From an uncultured bacterium (GTDB taxonomy: Bacteria; Cyanobacteriota; Vampirovibrionia; Gastranaerophilales; Gastranaerophilaceae), in contig CABUAQ010000039.1 of the NCBI GenBank assembly GCA_902489575.1, forward strand, positions 1-15,842: 15,842 nt of DNA, in the 5' to 3' direction. Of this stretch, positions 1 through 6,955 are shown in pieces; the first letter of the stretch is position 1, and every line of letters begins with the position of its first letter. The translations under genes were made by a program, and so were the position numbers. The notes under the pieces were generated by a model, which saw nothing but the letters and a program-made list of their open reading frames with translations, made no database searches and was not told the origin of the DNA.

Positions 1-1
1 T

Positions 2-514
2 ATTCCAAAATGTAATGCAAAATGTTGTGTTAATGCACCTTTGCCGGAGGATTTTTTACCGAAATTTGAAAGCCGTATTCAGCGGAGGATTTATAGTGGA
101 ATAAATATTGGGCAAAATGACCCTAGGGATACTTTTAATTCTATCATTTATAATACGACTCCAAATCCAATTCAGATAATCGGTTTTGATGAATTTGGAA
201 ATAAACTTATGGGTATTCCAAAGAAAGTTATGGAAGAATTAAATATCAAAAGTCAGGAGCAAATTCTGGCATTGATGAATAAATATGAAAAATTCCAAAA
301 TTATTGCCCATTTATTACAGATTTGGGAAAATGTAGTGTATATCAACATCGTCCGCCAATTTGCAGAGAATTTGGTTCTGCTCCAGGCAGAATAAATTTA
401 TGCCCTGAGAAATCTTCCAGATTAGATATTTTTAAATTCAATATGAAGCTTTTTGCTGATTTTTATAAAGATTTATTTAAAAAAGTATTTAAGACTTTGG
501 GAATAAATCTGTAG
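2..514 (+). CDS. YkgJ-family cysteine-cluster protein (5' partial)
   Basis: The reading frame is open from base 2, so the gene begins before the window; the TTG at 41 lies after the first cysteine cluster and is not the real start. The visible part starts with a CxxxCC cluster (KCNAKCC, bases 8-28), continues with CPFI, then GKCSVYQHRPPICREFG and a final LCPEK. This spacing of cysteines with C-x-x-Y...RP..CR.F is the signature of the YkgJ/UPF0153 family, which is predicted to bind a metal (zinc or an iron-sulfur cluster). The substrate and role are unknown for most members. The region between the first and second cysteine groups (about 85 residues) is rather long and charged. The gene ends 84 bases before nusB, and an AT-only hairpin with a T run follows it. 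Family call is firm; function is not known. Confidence 0.8.
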   Translation: MPKCNAKCCVNAPLPEDFLPKFESRIQRRIYSGINIGQNDPRDTFNSIIYNTTPNPIQIIGFDEFGNKLMGIPKKVMEELNIKSQEQILALMNKYEKFQNYCPFITDLGKCSVYQHRPPICREFGSAPGRINLCPEKSSRLDIFKFNMKLFADFYKDLFKKVFKTLGINL

Positions 515-520
515 AATCAT

Positions 521-546
521 AATTTTTCTTTACGCAAAAATTTTTT
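521..546 (+). terminator. Possible weak intrinsic terminator after the YkgJ-family gene
   Basis: AATTTTT (521-527) pairs with AAAAATT (536-542) around an 8-base loop, and a run of T covers 541-546. The stem is made only of A-T pairs, so it would be weak; outer flanks ATCAT (516-520) and ATGAT (548-552) could extend it. It lies between the first stop codon and a candidate nusB promoter. Confidence 0.3.
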
Positions 547-598
547 CATGATAGCATTAACCCATAAGTAAAATATGGAAAATTTGTGAGGTAAAGTT

Positions 599-1261
599 AT
601 GCAAGCCCGTAGAGCAGCAAGAGAATTAGCATTTATTTTGTTTTCTCAATTTGATAAAAAAATTACAAATTATTCAAAAGAGAACTTGGATGATATTATT
701 TTAAAATCAGTAAGAATATTATCAAGCAGTGCAGGTGATGATTTAAAAATTTCATTGGGGGCATTGATTGATATGAAGAATAAAATTGATGATTATGAAG
801 CTGAACATGAAATAAATTTAAATAGACCGATTGAGGCTGCAAATATTCCCGTGCCAATGCCTATGACATCTGATATGACAGGAAGAATTGATGAGATGAT
901 TAATGTCGCAGAAAAGGCTTTACTTGCTCTGGAGATAGCTGAATTTACCACATTGGAATCCCAAGGTGATGTGAAAAATTATGCGATAAGTATTGCTCAA
1001 GCTTTCCAAAAAAATCACGATGAAATTGATAATATGATTAAGAATTATTCTACCGGTTGGGATTTTGATAGATTAGTTAAAATGGATAAGGATATTTTGA
1101 GAATAGCAATTTCTGAACTTTTATTTGTAAAAGAAGCTCCGATGAAAGTTATTGTTGATGAAGCTTTAGAACTTGCTAAAAAATATTCAACTGATGATAG
1201 TGCAGCCTTTATTAATGGTGTGTTAGCAAAAGTTATTGTTGATAACGGTATTAAAGGTTAG
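599..1261 (+). CDS. nusB: Transcription antitermination factor NusB, long cyanobacterial-type
   Basis: NusB binds boxA RNA together with NusE (ribosomal protein S10) and helps polymerase read through rRNA operons. The N-terminal helix (RRAARELAFILFSQFD, residues 4-19) and the C-terminal block (GWDFDRLVKMDKDILRIA, then KVIVDEALELAKKYS and AAFINGVLAKV) match the family. The protein is 220 residues, whereas NusB of Escherichia coli is about 140; the extra 70 or so residues sit between helix 1 and the rest (about 30-110), as in cyanobacterial NusB proteins. The ATG at 599 follows GAGG (588-591) at 7 bases. A TAAAAT at 569-574 could be the -10 element. ftsY follows after 28 bases, so co-transcription is likely. 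Confidence 0.88.
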   Translation: MQARRAARELAFILFSQFDKKITNYSKENLDDIILKSVRILSSSAGDDLKISLGALIDMKNKIDDYEAEHEINLNRPIEAANIPVPMPMTSDMTGRIDEMINVAEKALLALEIAEFTTLESQGDVKNYAISIAQAFQKNHDEIDNMIKNYSTGWDFDRLVKMDKDILRIAISELLFVKEAPMKVIVDEALELAKKYSTDDSAAFINGVLAKVIVDNGIKG

Positions 1262-1289
1262 TAGTAACTACCTATTCAAAAGAGGTTCT

Positions 1290-2210
1290 ATGTTCGGATT
1301 TTTTAAGGACAAATTTGAAAATCTCAAGCAGGCAGTGTCAAATACTGCACATTCTCTGGTGGGGAAAACTCTAGCTTCTGTAGACAGTGAGGAGGATGTA
1401 TATTCTGAGTTTGCCCTTGAAGATATTGAAGATACTTTAATTAGTGCGGATTTGGGGGTAAATTATACGGCAGAACTGGTGGATTGCTTGCGGGGTAAAA
1501 AAGATGCAAAACCTTCTGAACTAAAAAATTACTTAAAAAATGAGTTTTTAGCAACTTTGCAGGCTGCAGGTTCAACTCAGTTAAATTATAAAGATAATGA
1601 ATTAAATATATATTTTATTGCCGGAGTTAATGGTGCCGGTAAAACAACTCTTATTGCCAAAATGGCATATAGATTTAAACAGGAAGGCAAAAAGGTTCTT
1701 GTTGCAGCAGGTGATACTTTTCGTGCAGCTGCTGAGGAACAATTGAATATATGGTCTGAGCGTGCCGGGGCTGATATTGTTCGTAGAGATAAAGCTGACC
1801 CTGCTTCTGTTGTTTATGAGGCAATTCAAAAAGCTAAGTTAGAAAATTATGACGTAATTTTAGTAGATACCGCAGGCAGATTACAAAATAAGTTTAATCT
1901 GATGGAAGAGTTAAAGAAGATAAAAACTGTGATTGATAAGCAAGCTGCGGATGCACTTAGAGAAAGTATTCTTGTAATAGATGCTAATACCGGTCAAAAC
2001 GGTTTGCAGCAGGCAAAAATTTTTTCCGAATCTGTGAATTTGACATCTGTTGCATTAACAAAACTTGATGGAAGTGCCAAAGGTGCAATAATTATTGCAA
2101 TTGCAAAAGAAATGAAATTGCCTGTGAAGCTTGTTGGGGTTGGCGAGAAGATGGAAGACTTAAAAGCTTTTGATAGTGAAGATTTTATTAACGCACTTTT
2201 TGAAGGGTAG
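1290..2210 (+). CDS. ftsY: Signal recognition particle receptor FtsY
   Basis: FtsY is the membrane-associated SRP GTPase that receives ribosome-SRP complexes and hands them to the Sec translocon. The GTPase motifs are all visible: G1 GVNGAGKTT (112-120), G2 DTFRAAAEEQL (142-152), G3 DTAGR (193-197), G4 TKLD (257-260) and the closing GVGEKMEDLKAF (283-294). The four-helix N domain precedes them. There is no long acidic A domain; instead an N-terminal segment MFGFFKDKFENL can form an amphipathic helix, the usual membrane anchor in short FtsY proteins. The frame is open upstream to 1236 inside nusB, but the ATG at 1290 has AGAGG (1281-1285) before it and gives a normal 306-residue protein. Small oddity: GSAKGA replaces the usual GTAKGG after the G4 motif. 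Confidence 0.95.
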   Translation: MFGFFKDKFENLKQAVSNTAHSLVGKTLASVDSEEDVYSEFALEDIEDTLISADLGVNYTAELVDCLRGKKDAKPSELKNYLKNEFLATLQAAGSTQLNYKDNELNIYFIAGVNGAGKTTLIAKMAYRFKQEGKKVLVAAGDTFRAAAEEQLNIWSERAGADIVRRDKADPASVVYEAIQKAKLENYDVILVDTAGRLQNKFNLMEELKKIKTVIDKQAADALRESILVIDANTGQNGLQQAKIFSESVNLTSVALTKLDGSAKGAIIIAIAKEMKLPVKLVGVGEKMEDLKAFDSEDFINALFEG

Positions 2211-2225
2211 AGGGAAATTTGTAAT

Positions 2226-2897
2226 ATGCAAATTCTTCAATGTGTTCAAACAAAGTTAGGTAATACTGTTGAGTTGATAGGCAGCCCAGGCAGTAATAAT
2301 ATTTTGGTTATCGGAGTTGTTCATGGTGATGAACCCCAGGGAAAATTTCTTATTGATTCTTATCTTTCACGATTATCAGATAATAAGATTTGTGCTAAAA
2401 ATAACTTGTTATTCATTCCCTGCCTTAATCCGGACGGTATGGCTCGTAAAACAAGAACTAATGCAAATGGAGTTGATTTAAACAGAAATTTCCCGACAGC
2501 GAATTGGGGAAAAAATCTTGGGGATAATGCAACTTGTGATGATAATGCTACAGCTTATTATGGCGGAGAGTGTGCAGCAAGTGAAATCGAAACACAGTTT
2601 CTTATTGATACTGTAGAAAAATATTCTCCAAAGCTTGTTGTTACTTTGCATACGCCTTATAAAATCGTAAATTATGATGGACCTGCACAAGATATCGCGC
2701 AAAGAATTTCGGATATTATAAAATATCCGGTTGAGAAAAGTGTAGGATACCCTACTCCGGGAAGCTTCGGTACTTTTTGCGGAGCAGAAAGGGGTATTCC
2801 GACAATTACACTCGAAATGGACGAAATATGTCCTGTTGAAGAACTTATTCCGCCCATTTATAAAATCTTTGATTATCTGTACAGTTTAGTCAAATAA
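2226..2897 (+). CDS. M14-family zinc carboxypeptidase, MpaA-like murein peptide amidase
   Basis: M14 carboxypeptidases use one zinc ion to cut a C-terminal peptide bond; the MpaA branch removes meso-diaminopimelate from gamma-D-Glu-DAP in recycled murein peptides. Visible motifs: zinc ligands H33 and E36 in VVHGDEPQG, NPDG (68-71), substrate-binding R77 and the NGVDLNRNFP block (81-90), YYGG (111-114) with ASEIETQ, third zinc ligand H142 in TLHT, and the catalytic glutamate E197 in TITLEM. At 223 residues it is a bare catalytic domain with no signal peptide, so it should act in the cytoplasm, which fits peptide recycling. A succinylglutamate desuccinylase-like activity is the main alternative. 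The Shine-Dalgarno AGAGGG (2209-2214) overlaps the ftsY stop codon, suggesting translational coupling. The 3' end overlaps the converging LysM gene by 12 bases. Confidence 0.82.
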   Translation: MQILQCVQTKLGNTVELIGSPGSNNILVIGVVHGDEPQGKFLIDSYLSRLSDNKICAKNNLLFIPCLNPDGMARKTRTNANGVDLNRNFPTANWGKNLGDNATCDDNATAYYGGECAASEIETQFLIDTVEKYSPKLVVTLHTPYKIVNYDGPAQDIAQRISDIIKYPVEKSVGYPTPGSFGTFCGAERGIPTITLEMDEICPVEELIPPIYKIFDYLYSLVK

Positions 2898-3686
2898 ATC
2901 CTTCCAAAAACCGCCTGATGGTTTAAATACATCAGGACTTATTTTGAAGCTGTCTCCTTTTTTAACATCTGCATTATCCCAGTCTGAAACTCTTATTCCT
3001 TCATCAAGATTAAACATTGTACTCGGTTTATATTTTTTTGTTATTTCTGGATTCATAGAACGCAGATGACCTTTGGGCAGTCTAAAATCACTTCTAACAT
3101 CGCCAAGTTCCATATCTTTTTTTAAGGTTACAATAATGTCACCTGTTTTTTTGTCAACTTTAAATGTGTATGATTTATCATGTTCAAGTTCTTTCGCTTT
3201 TTGAATTAAAGTATTAGCTATATCAATTTTTTTATTTAAATTTCGCTTTCTTTCCGCAGCTAGTTTTTGTTCAGATAATAAGTACTGTTGATTTTCATAA
3301 GCCTCAATGTCCTTTTGGTATTTATTCCAGGCTTTATCTGTTCTATATGGAACATTTAACTTTTGATTTTCATAAATTTTATCTTTATCAACTCCTGGAT
3401 TAGCCGCTAGTAATTCTTCCATAGATATATGATATTTTGTTGCAATACTGAAAGTTGTTTCACCACTTTGTACGGTTACTGTTTTTTCCCCGCTAATAGG
3501 TGGTTTTGTGGGTTTAGTCAGTAATTTTGCTTTTTCAGGTTGTTTTTTTGATTGACCAACTGGCACCGGTTTTGCCTTTGTTCCTGATTTTGCTGCTGCA
3601 CCAGCCCCTGCTCCAACTGCACCGGCTCCGACAGTACCGACTTCAACTGCGCCTTTGGCACTCACATTCAATTCATTTCCATTCAT
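2886..3686 (-). CDS. LysM-domain protein with coiled coil
   Basis: LysM domains bind N-acetylglucosamine-containing glycans such as peptidoglycan. From the start chosen, the 266 residues comprise a Gly/Ala/Val-rich stretch (12-34), a Lys/Pro-rich linker (35-66), one clear LysM (68-113: VTVQSGETTFSIATKYHIS...NQKLNVP), a charged predicted coiled coil (122-168), and a C-terminal segment (172-235) that looks like a degenerate second LysM (ELGDVRSDFRLPKGHL, SMNPEI, LDEGIRV). No classical signal peptide is visible, so its location is uncertain. The frame opens at a GTG at 3707, with ATGs at 3701, 3692 and 3686; the ATG at 3686 is preferred because GAGG lies 9 bases before it. No catalytic domain is seen; a structural or scaffolding role is inference. 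Confidence 0.72.
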   Translation of the reverse strand: MNGNELNVSAKGAVEVGTVGAGAVGAGAGAAAKSGTKAKPVPVGQSKKQPEKAKLLTKPTKPPISGEKTVTVQSGETTFSIATKYHISMEELLAANPGVDKDKIYENQKLNVPYRTDKAWNKYQKDIEAYENQQYLLSEQKLAAERKRNLNKKIDIANTLIQKAKELEHDKSYTFKVDKKTGDIIVTLKKDMELGDVRSDFRLPKGHLRSMNPEITKKYKPSTMFNLDEGIRVSDWDNADVKKGDSFKISPDVFKPSGGFWKDLFD

Positions 3687-3713
3687 GATCATAATCCTCA
3701 TTTGCACTATTAC

Positions 3714-3719
3714 ATTATA
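3714..3719 (-). promoter_or_regulatory. -10 element for the LysM gene
   Basis: On the minus strand this is a perfect TATAAT inside a very AT-rich divergent spacer. Transcription would begin near 3707, about 20 bases before the preferred ATG. No convincing -35 element is seen at 16-18 bases upstream. Confidence 0.45.
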
Positions 3720-3804
3720 TATATACTTTATAAGTATTTTTTATATATAAAATTGCTTAATTTTTAGAATTGTTAATATTTATTAATGAAATTTGTGTTT
3801 GTTG

Positions 3805-3810
3805 TAAAAT
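3805..3810 (+). promoter_or_regulatory. Possible -10 element for cysS
   Basis: TAAAAT lies 26 bases before the cysS ATG, in the right place for a short leader that includes the GAGG at 3825-3828. No good -35 element is found at the standard spacing, so the call is tentative. Confidence 0.3.
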
Positions 3811-3836
3811 TAAAGATATGAAATGAGGATTTTTAT

Positions 3837-5213
3837 ATGAGACTATTTAACTCTTACACAAATGCGATTGAAGAATTTCAACCAATTGAAGAAAATAAAG
3901 TGAAGATGTATGTTTGCGGACCTACTGTCTATGATTATGCGCATTTAGGTCATGCAAGGTGTTATATTACCTGGGATGTGTTGTATCGTTATTTAAAATT
4001 TAAGGGTTATGATGTTACGTACTGCCGTAATGTTACTGATGTCGATGATAAAATCCTTAAAAAAGCTGAAAATGAAGGTAAACCTCCGACTGAGGTTTCT
4101 CAGTATTGGTATAAGCAGTTTGAAAATTCAATGAAGTCGCTTAATACGCTAAAACCTGATATTGAACCCTTTGCTACAAAAACTTTAGGGGAAATGATTT
4201 CTATTATTAAAGATTTGATAGCTAACGGTTATGCTTACGAAGCTGGCGGAGATGTATATTTCAGGGTTAAAAAATTTAAAAATTACGGTTATCTGTCAAA
4301 GCAGCCTATTGATCAATTAGAAAGCGGAGCAAGAATTGAGGTTGGGGAGTTGAAAGAAGATCCGCTTGATTTTGCACTATGGAAACGTGATGAAAAATTC
4401 GGATATAATTCTCCTTGGGGAGTTGGTAGACCGGGGTGGCACATTGAATGTTCTGCTATGAGTCGTAAATATCTTGGTAAAACTATTGATATTCACGCAG
4501 GCGGTGCAGATTTAATTTTTCCTCATCACGAAAATGAAATTGCCCAATCTGAATGTGCCAACGGCTGCAAGTTTGTCAATTATTGGCTGCACAATGGATT
4601 TGTAACTATCAATAAAGAAAAAATGTCAAAGTCATTAGGTAATTTTCTTACAGTTGATGATATGTTGAAGAATTATGATGCGAATACATTGAGATTGTTT
4701 ATTTTAACAAATCATTACAGAATGCCTGTTGAGTTTTCAGACGAGGCTTTATTATCTGCTCAAGCCGGTGCTAAACGCTTAACAAATGCAAAACCGGCAG
4801 TGATTAATGAAGAACTTGATATTACATCAACTAATGAATATAAAGCTTTTGTTGAGGCTATGGATGAGGATTTAAACACTTCAAAAGCGCTTGCAGTTTT
4901 ATTTGACCTTGCAACAAGAGCAAATAAGGATGAAAAAGACGCATATACACTTTTGTACAAGCTTGGAATTGTTTTAGGGTTCACGTTTGAAAAAGCATCC
5001 TTGTCCGAAGATGATTTGTCAAGTGCAGCCAAGCATGTATCAGCGGTTTTCGGTAAAGAATTCAATTCCATGGATGAAGTTCTTGAGCTTAGAAGACAGG
5101 CTCGGGCAGAGAAAAACTGGGATATCGCAGATAAAATCAGGATTGCTCTTGATGAGTGCGGTATTGTCGTAAAAGATACAAAAGACGGTACTATTTTGGA
5201 AATAAAAGGTTAA
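3837..5213 (+). CDS. cysS: Cysteinyl-tRNA synthetase
   Basis: This class I aminoacyl-tRNA synthetase charges tRNA-Cys with cysteine in the cytoplasm. The HIGH motif reads HLGH (36-39) and the KMSKS motif is exact (262-266). The zinc site that recognises the cysteine thiol is complete: C27, C205, H230 and E234, matching the known E. coli ligands with a small offset. The N-terminal MYVCGPTVYDYAHLGHAR block and the C-terminal helical anticodon region are present; 458 residues is normal for the family. The ATG at 3837 follows GAGG (3825-3828) at 8 bases. It is the first gene of a run of + strand genes with the SpoIID-like gene only 17 bases downstream. Confidence 0.97.
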   Translation: MRLFNSYTNAIEEFQPIEENKVKMYVCGPTVYDYAHLGHARCYITWDVLYRYLKFKGYDVTYCRNVTDVDDKILKKAENEGKPPTEVSQYWYKQFENSMKSLNTLKPDIEPFATKTLGEMISIIKDLIANGYAYEAGGDVYFRVKKFKNYGYLSKQPIDQLESGARIEVGELKEDPLDFALWKRDEKFGYNSPWGVGRPGWHIECSAMSRKYLGKTIDIHAGGADLIFPHHENEIAQSECANGCKFVNYWLHNGFVTINKEKMSKSLGNFLTVDDMLKNYDANTLRLFILTNHYRMPVEFSDEALLSAQAGAKRLTNAKPAVINEELDITSTNEYKAFVEAMDEDLNTSKALAVLFDLATRANKDEKDAYTLLYKLGIVLGFTFEKASLSEDDLSSAAKHVSAVFGKEFNSMDEVLELRRQARAEKNWDIADKIRIALDECGIVVKDTKDGTILEIKG

Positions 5214-5230
5214 GTGTTGGTTTCTAATTT

Positions 5231-6955
5231 ATGATAAAAAAGTTGGGGATAGCTTTATTAGTTAATATTTTGTGGCTTGGGCTAGCTGGAAATTGTGCCT
5301 CTATTTTTGGGGACATCCCGCGGACAACATTACAAATAGCAAGGGAATTCGGCTCTAATCCGTATCTTCAAACCCCTCCGTCTAAAATTGTCAGGGTTGG
5401 TATAGGTTCTAATAACTTCTCGACTTATATGTGGGATAAAGCTTCTATATATGGAACCGGAGAATTTGAGGTTTACAATAACAATAACTATATAGATACT
5501 TATGATAGTGAAAATGTTGTGAATGTTTCTCTTGCAGACAAAATTTTTGTATTAACCGATGCTGAAGACAATGTTATTGCTAAAGTTTCGGGGCCAATTA
5601 TTTTTAAAACAGATTTTGGATTTTTGGGGGTGAAAGGTTTAAAGCGAGCTGGTATAGATGCTGTTTACCGCGGTCAATTAGAGATGACTGCGACTCCCAA
5701 TGACGGGAAGTTTTATATTATAAATTCCTTAGAGTTAGAAGATTATTTAAAAGGAGTTGTTCCAAATGAAATGCCTGTACATTTTGGATTGGAAGCTTTA
5801 AAAGCACAAAGTGTTGCTGCAAGAAATTATGTACTTTCTCCAAGGTCAAAATTAAATCCTTATTATGATGTTGTGGATTCTGTAGCGAGTCAGGTTTATT
5901 TTGGTGCAAATACCGAAAAGGAATTGTCAAACAGGGCAGTTAATGAAACAACGGGAATTGTTGCATTGTACGGCTGGGACTTGATTTTAGCACAGTATTC
6001 ATCAACTGCCGGCGGATATACGGAAAGTTATGAAAATGCTTTTTCCGATCCTATTACTAAGAAGTTTCCCTCTGATCCGAAACCTTATTTGAGTGCGAAA
6101 CCGGATTATGATGATATAGAACCGCTTGATAATGAAGAATCTGCTGCAAAATTTTATAAATCAAAGCCGAAATCTTTTGATGAGGATTCTACATATTTTC
6201 GTTGGGAGCGTGAGTGGATTGGACCTGAAATTCAAGATGCCGTACAGTCAAATATTGCGGTCATGAGTGTAAGCGGGTTTGTAACTCCTGCTGTCCGTAA
6301 AGATGAAATTATCGGGTTGGTGAAAAAGATAAATGTTACTAAGCGAGGTAAATCAGGAAAAATTATGGAACTTGAAGTTCAGACCGATGGTGGAAATTAT
6401 CTTGTCCGGAAAGAACTTATTATAAGAAGGCTTTTGACTAATAAAGGCAGGGCTTTACCGAGTGCAAACATGGTTTTTGAACATGAGTATGACCAAGATG
6501 GTACTCTGATTCATTTAAAAGCTTACGGCGGCGGTTTTGGGCACGGGGTTGGGATGAGTCAGTACGGTGCCGGCTATATGTGTAAAAAACTTGGTAAAAC
6601 TTTCGAACAAATTTTAAAGCATTATTATAGTGGAATTGTCCTTGCAACTGAACCTGTGATTTTATCTTCTGATGCCAGCCAAAATTCAATTACGCAGAAT
6701 TTTTATACCGGAAACGGTAAAGGAATTCTTGTAGTTGATAATAAATATAAAGTTAGTTATATTGATGTTAGTATTAATAATGTTGACGAAAAATTTACTC
6801 TTGATACCGCACAAAGGTATAATCAGATTGATTTGTCAAAATATTTGGTTAAGGGAATGAATGCTGTTACTTTTCATTACCCTCAAAGGCAGGGAATGAA
6901 TAAAGGAATGAGATTGTATATAGAATTGGCAGGCGAAGATGGCAGAAATAAATGA
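5231..6955 (+). CDS. SpoIID/LytB-domain peptidoglycan hydrolase-like protein
   Basis: SpoIID-type proteins are lytic transglycosylases acting on peptidoglycan; in Bacillus SpoIID trims denuded glycan strands during engulfment, while in non-spore-formers, cyanobacteria included, relatives are generally attributed to wall remodelling. A signal peptide is visible (MIKKLGIALLVNILWLGLAG, 1-20). The SpoIID core runs from about 147 to 470: LELEDYLKGVVPNEMP with the catalytic-type glutamate E180, LKAQSVAARNYVL, then YSSTAGGYTESYENAF, and GGGFGHGVGMSQYGAGY near 432-450. A beta-rich C-terminal tail of about 95 residues follows and is not part of the usual domain. Total length (574) exceeds that of Bacillus SpoIID because of the N-terminal region and this tail. 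No strong Shine-Dalgarno precedes the ATG, so translation may depend on cysS upstream. Its end overlaps murJ by 17 bases. Confidence 0.87.
   Translation: MIKKLGIALLVNILWLGLAGNCASIFGDIPRTTLQIAREFGSNPYLQTPPSKIVRVGIGSNNFSTYMWDKASIYGTGEFEVYNNNNYIDTYDSENVVNVSLADKIFVLTDAEDNVIAKVSGPIIFKTDFGFLGVKGLKRAGIDAVYRGQLEMTATPNDGKFYIINSLELEDYLKGVVPNEMPVHFGLEALKAQSVAARNYVLSPRSKLNPYYDVVDSVASQVYFGANTEKELSNRAVNETTGIVALYGWDLILAQYSSTAGGYTESYENAFSDPITKKFPSDPKPYLSAKPDYDDIEPLDNEESAAKFYKSKPKSFDEDSTYFRWEREWIGPEIQDAVQSNIAVMSVSGFVTPAVRKDEIIGLVKKINVTKRGKSGKIMELEVQTDGGNYLVRKELIIRRLLTNKGRALPSANMVFEHEYDQDGTLIHLKAYGGGFGHGVGMSQYGAGYMCKKLGKTFEQILKHYYSGIVLATEPVILSSDASQNSITQNFYTGNGKGILVVDNKYKVSYIDVSINNVDEKFTLDTAQRYNQIDLSKYLVKGMNAVTFHYPQRQGMNKGMRLYIELAGEDGRNK

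Noticed and set aside
41..514. TTG at 41 as the start of the first gene
   Set aside because: The same frame is open to base 2 and carries the essential CxxxCC cluster before 41, so the gene is cut by the window edge instead.
3693..3831. Eleven-base inverted copy of AAATGAGGATT before both the LysM and cysS starts
   Set aside because: Both copies are Shine-Dalgarno regions in AT-rich sequence; such similarity is likely to arise by chance, and the wide spacing makes an operator unlikely.
3708..3836. T-box or other riboswitch in front of cysS
   Set aside because: The spacer is only about 130 bases, is shared with the divergent LysM promoter, and shows no T-box core or terminator/antiterminator pair.
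3823..3840. Five-codon ORF (MRIFI) whose TGA overlaps the cysS ATG, considered as a leader peptide
   Set aside because: It contains the cysS Shine-Dalgarno itself, has no ribosome binding site of its own and no cysteine codons, so attenuation by cysteine supply is not supported.
4760..5071. 103-codon open frame on the minus strand within cysS
   Set aside because: It lies wholly inside the well-supported cysS gene, is low in complexity (Ser/Ala/Leu-rich) and has no family motif; it is a shadow frame.
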